Below are positions 16,975-21,312 of a DNA stretch of 21,312 bases, piece after piece. This DNA is from DASXRU01 sp033856235 (GTDB lineage Bacteria > Acidobacteriota > Blastocatellia > Pyrinomonadales > Pyrinomonadaceae): positions 1-21,312 of the forward strand of contig JAWVFI010000052.1 of the NCBI GenBank assembly GCA_033856235.1, read 5' to 3'. Position numbers and translations under genes: made by a program. Position 1 is the stretch's first letter. Every line of letters starts with the position of its first letter. Under the pieces are notes generated by a model, which saw only the letters and a list, made by a program, of their open reading frames with translations, made no database searches and had not been told where the DNA came from.

Positions 16975-17364
16975 GGTCGCTCTCCTGAATCATTGAATCT
17001 GGTGAGTTGAAAGGCCGTAACCCTTAGAAAGAGGGCCAAGAGGTGGCGGCAGAACTGTGCTGTGCGAAAACGGCTAGCGGTAGTACTAAAAAATTTATCT
17101 TGGGCCACCCTTACACTTTACTAACGGGCCTTGAGGAATTCTTGAGGAATACTTGAGGTCGGAAGGATGAAGCGGAGGGCCCTGTAAACTGCATGGATTG
17201 CAACATAAATGAAACAAAAGGCGCCGCTTCTGAGTGTGGCCGTTTCTGCGTTTCAACTATCTGAGCCGCGACGGGTACTATCTAAAGGATCCGCGCGCGC
17301 AGCCCGTCGGCGCGGCAGTTCACGCAGCGATATGGTGACGGAATAGAGGGCCGCTTAGTTACTA
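16975..17364. other. Intergenic region between the divergent giant secreted gene and waaC
   Basis: This 390-bp stretch must carry both promoters. It contains the three-fold CTTGAGG direct repeat at 17130-17158, an AT-rich patch TAAAAAATTTATC near 17088, and an imperfect GC-rich stem between about 17266-17275 and 17303-17316 upstream of waaC. A 34-codon GTG frame (17234-17338) is open but has no recognisable features. No firm sigma-70 promoter could be assigned. Confidence 0.5.
17130..17158. promoter_or_regulatory. Three direct repeats of CTTGAGG with 11-bp period (candidate OmpR/PhoB-type operator)
   Basis: CTTGAGG occurs at 17130-17136, 17141-17147 and 17152-17158, separated by 4-bp AT-rich spacers AATT and AATA. 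Seven-base direct repeats spaced by four bases, one helical turn apart, are the classical architecture of binding sites for winged-helix OmpR/PhoB-family response regulators, as in the Pho box. It lies 156-184 bp upstream of the giant secreted gene and about 207 bp upstream of waaC, so either or both could be controlled. The regulator is not in this window. Confidence 0.5.
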
Positions 17365-18411
17365 ATGAGAGTATTGATTGTCAGAGTTTCTTCAATGGGC
17401 GATGTGGTGCAGACGCTGCCCGCTCTCACCGATGCCGTGAGAGCGTTTCCGGCCATACGCTTTGACTGGGCCGTGGACCAGTCATTCGCCGAAGTCCCGG
17501 CGTGGCACCGGCAAGTCGAGAATGTCTTTGCCAGCGCGCACCGGCGCTGGGGGAAAAACGTCAGCGACGCTGTGAAGACCAGGGAAGTACGCAATTTTCT
17601 CGCTGGCCTGCGTGCCCAGCATTACGACGCCATCGTTGATCTGCAGGGTGAGTGGAAGAGCGCATTGATTGCCCGGCTGGCGAAGGGAACTCGTCATGGC
17701 CTGGACGCGCGCTCGGCTCATGAGTGGGGAGCGCACCTCTCGTACCAGAAGCGATACGCCGTGCCCAAACGTCAGCACTCGATTCAGCGCATGCGCCAGT
17801 TGCTGGCAAAAGCGCTGGGCTATACCTACGCCGAGAGCGAAGTTGACTACGGGATCGACCTGTCGCGATTGCCAAGGGATCCCCTGGCTATTGCCAACCC
17901 GTACCTCGTGTTCATTCACAGCACCAGTTGGACCTCAAAGGTGTGGCCGGAGTTTTACTGGCAGGATTTAACACAGAAAGCCACGAGCGCAGGTTTTCAG
18001 GTCGTGTTGCCATGGGGTTCCGCGGAAGAGCAGCAGCGTTCGATTCGAATCGCCGCCGGCAATGACAAGGTTATAGTGTTGCCTTCGCTTTCCATCTCAG
18101 AAAAAGCGTCAGTCATCGCGCGCGCAGCGGCGACCGTCGGGCTCGATACCGGCCTGAGCCATATTGCCGCCGCTTGCAATGTTCCCTCTGTGACAATCTA
18201 CGGCGCGACCGATCCGTTTCTGGTCGGCGCCACGGGCCGTCATCAGACGCACGTGATGTCAGAGTTCGAATGCGTGAAGTGTCACGAGGTGGAATGTTCA
18301 TACGGTAAGCCGGCCGCGTTCAAACCTGCCTGTTTCGTAGAAATCACACCCGACCGCGTATGGCAGGAACTCCAACCCCTACTGAATAGTAAGGCAACCA
18401 AACGTTTGTAA
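17365..18411 (+). CDS. waaC: Lipopolysaccharide heptosyltransferase I
   Basis: A GT-B, GT9-family enzyme that adds the first L-glycero-D-manno-heptose to Kdo2-lipid A on the cytoplasmic face of the inner membrane. The 348-residue protein resembles E. coli WaaC along its length: the start MRVLIVRVSSMGDVVQTLPALTDA, then FDWAVDQSFAEVPAWH, the YDAIVDLQGEWKSALIARL segment, the LPWGSAEEQ loop and the C-terminal nucleotide-sugar motif VGLDTGLSHIAAACNVPSVTIYGATDP. A Cys cluster (ECVKCHEVEC, then PACF) near residues 311-330 is seen in many GT9 enzymes outside enterobacteria. The ATG at 17365 has only a distant GAGGG. No other LPS gene lies nearby, so it stands alone. Its presence means the host makes a heptose-containing LPS core. 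Confidence 0.93.
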   Translation: MRVLIVRVSSMGDVVQTLPALTDAVRAFPAIRFDWAVDQSFAEVPAWHRQVENVFASAHRRWGKNVSDAVKTREVRNFLAGLRAQHYDAIVDLQGEWKSALIARLAKGTRHGLDARSAHEWGAHLSYQKRYAVPKRQHSIQRMRQLLAKALGYTYAESEVDYGIDLSRLPRDPLAIANPYLVFIHSTSWTSKVWPEFYWQDLTQKATSAGFQVVLPWGSAEEQQRSIRIAAGNDKVIVLPSLSISEKASVIARAAATVGLDTGLSHIAAACNVPSVTIYGATDPFLVGATGRHQTHVMSEFECVKCHEVECSYGKPAAFKPACFVEITPDRVWQELQPLLNSKATKRL

Positions 18412-18420
18412 CGATGGCCC

Positions 18421-18488
18421 TCCGTGGCCACCCCTTAGGTTGCACTTTCGCCAACTTTCGACGAAGGGCGCGGCCACGGATTGCCGCC
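18421..18488. repeat. Palindrome sharing its core with the 8098-8121 hairpin
   Basis: TCCGTGGCC (18421-18429) pairs with GGCCACGGA (18472-18480), and CCCTT (18432-18436) with AAGGG (18464-18468) further in. The right arm continues into TTGCCGCC, so GGCCACGGATTGCCGCC at 18472-18488 matches GGCCACGGAGTGCCGCC at 8103-8119 except for one base. It begins 9 bp after the waaC stop and lacks a T-run. Confidence 0.65.
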
Positions 18489-18535
18489 CATACGCTCAAC
18501 CCCATCGCCATCTCGGTTCAGCGATGCAAGATTTT

Positions 18536-18586
18536 TTGTATTTGCATACAAGAAATTTTGTAACGACTTTACAAAAATCTTTGTAT
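18536..18586. promoter_or_regulatory. AT-rich paired dyads upstream of the nuclease gene (candidate operator/promoter)
   Basis: The perfect dyad TTGTATTTGCATACAA is at 18536-18551. A second dyad with arms TTTTGTAA and TTACAAAA around a 5-base spacer is at 18556-18576. A third half-site TTTGTAT follows at 18580-18586. The half-site TTTGTA is thus repeated in a compact array with roughly 20-23 bp between units. The last TTGTAT (18581-18586) could serve as a -35 box with GATAGG near 18604 as a weak -10, which would place the dyads where a repressor or activator acts. The AT content contrasts sharply with the flanks. The regulator is unknown. Confidence 0.45.
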
Positions 18587-18699
18587 TGAGCTCCCATCCT
18601 CATGATAGGCTAGGCACTTAACTTTCGGATGTGTCTGCGGCCTGACCTACCGCTTTTCAGTCTCCCTGTAATCACCAAGTTAATGAGGCCGAGCTCTTG

Positions 18700-20358
18700 A
18701 TGAGGATTGACGAGATGAGTTCAAACATCTTTTACCGTTTAACCCTGTGGCTTCTGCTGGCATTGGTTCCGTGCGCTGTTCCCGCACAGCAAGCTGCTCC
18801 GGCGACGTCGCCATCGCCCAGTGTATCCGCAGCCAATAAGCTGCAGCTGGTAATAGAGGGCAAGGTGATTAATGTCCACGACGGCGACACCATCACCGTG
18901 CTCGACCAGGACAACAAGAAATTTCACATCCGTTTGCAGGGCATCGATGCTCCGGAGTTGAAGCAGGAGGCTGGCGCCGTTTCGCAGCAGAATCTTTCGC
19001 GGATGGTGCTGGGCAAACAGGTGACGATTGTTTGGACCAAAGTTGATAAGTACCGGCGGACTGTCGGCACGATCATGCTGGACGGACGCGATATCAACAT
19101 TGAGCAAGTGAAAGCAGGCATGGCCTGGCACTTCAAGAAGTATGAAGACGAACAAAGTCCGGAGGACAGGCGCACTTATGCTGCTGCCGAACAATCCGCC
19201 CGGGCTGCTCAACTGGGATTATGGAAATCACCAGCCACCCCGACAGCACCTGGCGATTGGCGCCAGGAGGTCAAAGCCAAGCGCTGGGGACCACCGCCAC
19301 CCGTGGGCACGATCATTGGAAATTCGAATTCGAAAAAGTATCACCGCCCGGATTGCGCCGGCTATCGCGACATGGCGGAAACGAATCGAGTTTTCTTCAA
19401 GACGGTCGAGGAAGCTGAGGCTGCGGGCTACAGACGTGCCGGCAACTGTCCACCTGCGGAGCAAGTCGTCATCGCGCAAACAATGCCGACCCAGGTCACC
19501 ATCCAGCCCATTCCTACCCAGGTGGCTCCGCCGCAGCCTGCGGTGAACGTGCCCGTAAGGCCGCAGATAAATATCCCTGCGCCGGCAAGCACTCCTGAGT
19601 CCGCAAAGGTCAGTGTAGCGACCACGCCCGCGCCTGTTGCTTCGACTGTTACGGTCCCGCGGCCTGGCATCCAGGCCCCAACGACAGCCGCGCAGGAACC
19701 GGTCATCGGCAACAAGAACAGCAAGATTTTCCACTTGCCTGGATGTGCCGGCTACAATCGAGTCTCCGAAAAGAATCAGGTGAAGTTCAACAGCGCCGCA
19801 GAAGCGGAAGCTGCGGGTTACCGCCTGGCAAAGAATTGTTCGACGGATGGCAAGGGTGAGACTGCCGCGCCAAAGGCCGTCACGCCAGTGGCTCCGCTCA
19901 CGAACGCGGCACCAACCGAACCTGTCGCAGCGGAAGAAATCCCCGAGAGCAAAGTGATTGGTAACAAGAGCTCAAAGGTTTACCACTTTCCCGGCTGTCC
20001 GGGTTATGACGAAGTTACAAAAGAGAATCAGGTTGAGTTCGAAAGCGCCGCCAAAGCCGAAGCCGCGGGATTCAAACTGGCAGGCAATTGTTCAGCGGAC
20101 ATGACGCCGCCGGTTGAGCCAAGGAGCACTGCGCCGGAAAGTACAACTACTCCGCCGCCGGCCGATACCAAGCCGAGCGCTGCACCACTGGCGAGTCCGG
20201 CGACAGAAGGAAGGGTGGTTGGGAACAAGAATTCCAAGATCTATCATCTGCCGGCCTGTTCGGGGTACACGAAAGTATCAGAGAAGAACCGCGTCTACTT
20301 CGATTCCGAGGCAGAGGCCGAGAAGGCTGGTTACCGTAAGGCGAAGAACTGTAGTTAG
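18700..20358 (+). CDS. Secreted SNase-type nuclease with four Ada-zinc-like repeats
   Basis: An exported staphylococcal-nuclease (thermonuclease) domain protein of about 552 residues. Residue numbers here count from the TTG at 18697 as 1. A signal peptide ends near PAQQ (residue 31). The SNase domain (about 50-176) keeps every catalytic residue: D64 in HDGDT, R79, D84 and E87 in IRLQGIDAPE, and R121 in DKYRR, matching D21, R35, D40, E43 and R87. It is followed by four repeats of about 46 residues at 206-251, 336-381, 420-465 and 507-552, consensus IGNKNSK-YH-P-C-GY, then N-V-F, then EAEAAGYR-A-NC. These resemble the Ada metal-binding domain but keep only two of its four cysteines plus a histidine. 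Pro/Ala/Thr linkers join them. The start is uncertain among TTG 18697, ATG 18700 and ATG 18715. The likely role is calcium-dependent extracellular nucleic acid degradation; the repeats may bind DNA or the envelope. Confidence 0.88.
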   Translation: MRIDEMSSNIFYRLTLWLLLALVPCAVPAQQAAPATSPSPSVSAANKLQLVIEGKVINVHDGDTITVLDQDNKKFHIRLQGIDAPELKQEAGAVSQQNLSRMVLGKQVTIVWTKVDKYRRTVGTIMLDGRDINIEQVKAGMAWHFKKYEDEQSPEDRRTYAAAEQSARAAQLGLWKSPATPTAPGDWRQEVKAKRWGPPPPVGTIIGNSNSKKYHRPDCAGYRDMAETNRVFFKTVEEAEAAGYRRAGNCPPAEQVVIAQTMPTQVTIQPIPTQVAPPQPAVNVPVRPQINIPAPASTPESAKVSVATTPAPVASTVTVPRPGIQAPTTAAQEPVIGNKNSKIFHLPGCAGYNRVSEKNQVKFNSAAEAEAAGYRLAKNCSTDGKGETAAPKAVTPVAPLTNAAPTEPVAAEEIPESKVIGNKSSKVYHFPGCPGYDEVTKENQVEFESAAKAEAAGFKLAGNCSADMTPPVEPRSTAPESTTTPPPADTKPSAAPLASPATEGRVVGNKNSKIYHLPACSGYTKVSEKNRVYFDSEAEAEKAGYRKAKNCS

Positions 20359-20361
20359 TAG

Positions 20362-20444
20362 ATGGTGAATGGTAAATCGCAAATGGTAGTCAGGCGACGA
20401 GCCGTTTTCGTTCGGTCTATTCACCATTTACCATTTACGATTCA
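20362..20444. repeat. Inverted arrays of heptanucleotide repeats between convergent genes
   Basis: The left array is four 7-bp units, ATGGTGA, ATGGTAA, ATCGCAA and ATGGTAG (20362-20389). The right array, read on the minus strand, is TGAATCG, TAAATGG, TAAATGG and TGAATAG (20417-20444). Both arms follow the heptamer consensus TRAATSG, so they can pair as a long imperfect hairpin around a 27-base centre. Its position between the convergent nuclease (ends 20358) and monooxygenase (ends 20453) genes suggests a bidirectional transcript end. Confidence 0.65.
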
Positions 20445-20452
20445 GCCCGAGA

Positions 20453-20809
20453 TCAATGCATATTGAAGGGCCCGCCGGGCGGCTCCGGTTCTAATTCCGG
20501 CCGTGCCGAATCCTGAACGACCTCATGCAGCTCCAGTACGTTGGATTTGGAAAACGCTTCCTTGGGCAGAGTGCCTGATTGGGCATGCCCTTTAATGAAC
20601 TCGTCTGAGCGCACCCAGTTCAAGAAATCCTGACGGCTGTTCCAGATCGTAAAAACCACATACGGGTCTCCGTCATTTACAGGACGGAGTACCTGGTTGG
20701 AAATGAATCCGGGCATCTTATCGACTAGTCCCGCCCGCTCGCGAAAGCGTTTCTCAAAAGCTTCGGCGTATTCCTTACTCACATAAATTCGGTTTGCGAC
20801 AGTTATCAT
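20453..20809 (-). CDS. Antibiotic biosynthesis monooxygenase fold, heme-degrading IsdG/HmoB-like
   Basis: The 118-residue ABM-fold protein resembles IsdG/HmoA/HmoB heme-degrading monooxygenases, which open the heme ring and release iron. The residues that define that group are present with the right spacing: N6 in ANRIYV, W65 in FLNWV and H75 in KGHAQS, against N7, W67 and H77 in S. aureus IsdG. PGFISNQVLRP and YVVFTIWNS are typical core strands. I chose the ATG at 20809, with AGGGAGA about four bases before it, over an upstream ATG at 20836. A Pro/Glu-rich tail (ELEPEPPGGPFNMH) is unusual but probably disordered. It lies 42 bp downstream of the release-factor-like gene on the same strand and may be co-transcribed. 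No iron-uptake genes are visible. Confidence 0.82.
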   Translation of the reverse strand: MITVANRIYVSKEYAEAFEKRFRERAGLVDKMPGFISNQVLRPVNDGDPYVVFTIWNSRQDFLNWVRSDEFIKGHAQSGTLPKEAFSKSNVLELHEVVQDSARPELEPEPPGGPFNMH

Positions 20810-20836
20810 GAAATCTCCCTTGGACTGATGATACAC

Positions 20837-20853
20837 GATGCGTGTGTCGCATC
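20837..20853. repeat. Small hairpin between the release-factor-like and monooxygenase genes
   Basis: GATGCG and CGCATC form a perfect 6-bp inverted repeat around a 5-base loop, overlapping the stop codon (20852-20854) of the release-factor-like gene and ending 27 bp before the chosen start of the next gene. There is no T-run, so it may be an mRNA processing or coupling element, or chance. Confidence 0.35.
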
Positions 20854-21199
20854 ACTCATCACCCTGCGGCTTTGAACGCAGGCGTTTGGTTTGGGCGCGG
20901 CGGGCTTTCTCCTCAAGGGTTCGGTTCTTCGCGGCGTGTGATACACGAGTGGGAATGCGGCGCGGCGCGCGGTAATTTAACCGCCCAATTTTTTCGCGCA
21001 GCTTTTGCAGGCAGATTGCCTTATTGCGGTGCTGGCTTCGTTCCTGCTGCGACGAGACTACGACGCCGGATGGCCCGTGCCGCAAACGGACAGCACTTTC
21101 CGTTTTGTTGACGTGCTGACCCCCGGGCCCGCTGGAACGGAAGGTTTCAACCTCGCACTCGCGCAGGAGTTCTTCGTCTGATTCCGGAAGGATGATCAT
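20852..21199 (-). CDS. Short GGQ release-factor-like protein (ribosome rescue peptidyl-tRNA hydrolase type)
   Basis: The 115-residue protein consists of a class I release factor domain 3 only. The catalytic motif SGPGGQHVNKTESAVRL carries G26-G27-Q28, which places peptidyl-tRNA ester hydrolysis in the ribosomal A site. There are no codon-recognition domains (no PxT or SPF motif region). The C-terminal third is strongly basic (RRIPTR, KARRAQTKRLRSKP), as in ArfB/YaeJ and mitochondrial MTRFR/C12orf65, where such a tail enters the empty mRNA channel of stalled ribosomes. It is shorter than E. coli ArfB (140 residues) and lacks its insertion, so MTRFR-like is the closer comparison. Function is inferred from family. 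It is probably first in a two-gene unit with the monooxygenase gene. Confidence 0.85.
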   Translation of the reverse strand: MIILPESDEELLRECEVETFRSSGPGGQHVNKTESAVRLRHGPSGVVVSSQQERSQHRNKAICLQKLREKIGRLNYRAPRRIPTRVSHAAKNRTLEEKARRAQTKRLRSKPQGDE

Positions 21200-21203
21200 G
21201 ATT

Positions 21204-21288
21204 CAGAACCGCCTGCGGTAGCGGGCGGTTGAAGAGTCGGAACGCGAACCGTTGAAAGATCAACCGCCCGCTACCGCAGGCGGTTCTG
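21204..21288. repeat. Perfect 29-bp inverted repeat, nested palindrome (REP/cruciform-like)
   Basis: The segment 21204-21232 is the exact reverse complement of 21260-21288, with a 27-base centre. Each arm is itself palindromic, since AACCGCC and GGCGGTT face each other across 10 bases, so single arms or the whole element can fold. The left arm begins 5 bp upstream of the release-factor-like start codon, and AAAAAA follows the right arm at 21290. This is the general form of bacterial REP/BIME-type elements. Confidence 0.8.
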
Positions 21289-21312
21289 ACAAAAAACCGG
21301 GCGGCGAAATCG

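Noticed and set aside
17234..17338. 34-codon GTG frame upstream of waaC ending HAAIW
   Set aside because: It has a plausible amino acid composition but no ribosome binding site, no recognisable family, and overlaps an imperfect GC-rich stem; not enough to call a gene.
20362..20444. Possible CRISPR array
   Set aside because: The repeat unit is 7 bp with no spacers, arranged in two opposing arrays; no cas gene is present.
1..21312. A defence island, biosynthetic cluster or mobile element spanning several genes
   Set aside because: Genes are mostly single housekeeping or envelope units in mixed orientation, with no recombinase, toxin-antitoxin, restriction or reverse transcriptase gene.

Overview
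The window reads as ordinary chromosome from a Gram-negative bacterium with high-GC coding sequence. The best guess is Acidobacteriota, possibly a Blastocatellia/Pyrinomonadaceae-like lineage. This rests on the mix of genes: a heptosyltransferase I for LPS, a lipoprotein M2 (ACE-like) peptidase, a very large secreted Asp-box (BNR) protein, many exported proteins of unknown function, and numerous GC-rich palindromic intergenic repeats. It is an inference; there is no rRNA or other taxonomic marker here. I see no tRNA, rRNA, CRISPR array, integrase, transposase or phage gene.

Layout. 1-1887 (minus): an NAD-salvage pair, nicotinamidase (pncA) followed by a nicotinate phosphoribosyltransferase that runs off the left edge. 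2432-4600 (plus): polyphosphate kinase ppk1, ending at a good hairpin terminator shared with a convergent exported CX5R phosphatase (4821-5417, minus). 5631-7490 (minus): an M2 peptidyl-dipeptidase lipoprotein. 7679-8071 (plus): a small exported Cys-containing protein. 8154-10112 (minus): a 652-residue exported helical protein of unknown function with a clear Rho-independent terminator. 10316-11203 (plus): an exported PAP2 phosphatase. 11207-11692 (minus): a small exported unknown protein. 11932-16974 (minus): a 1680-residue secreted protein with two Asp-box propellers, two related beta-sandwich domains and two Pro/Thr/Ser linkers. 17365-18411 (plus): waaC. 18700-20358 (plus): a secreted staphylococcal-nuclease-type enzyme followed by four Ada-zinc-like repeats. 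20453-21199 (minus): a heme-degrading-type monooxygenase and a short GGQ release-factor-like ribosome rescue protein.

Working together: pncA and the phosphoribosyltransferase convert nicotinamide to nicotinate and then to nicotinate mononucleotide, and form the only clear pathway unit. The release-factor-like gene and the monooxygenase are probably co-transcribed. The other genes look like independent units, many of them acting in the envelope or periplasm.

The intergenic DNA holds the less usual material. There are at least six palindromic elements, one of which supplies the last ten codons of pncA. There is a three-fold 11-bp-period direct repeat upstream of the giant secreted gene that looks like an OmpR/PhoB-type operator, and a pair of AT-rich dyads upstream of the nuclease gene. 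I did not find a clearly new multi-gene system. The best candidates for novelty are the nuclease with four Ada-like repeats and the operator-like and palindromic DNA.
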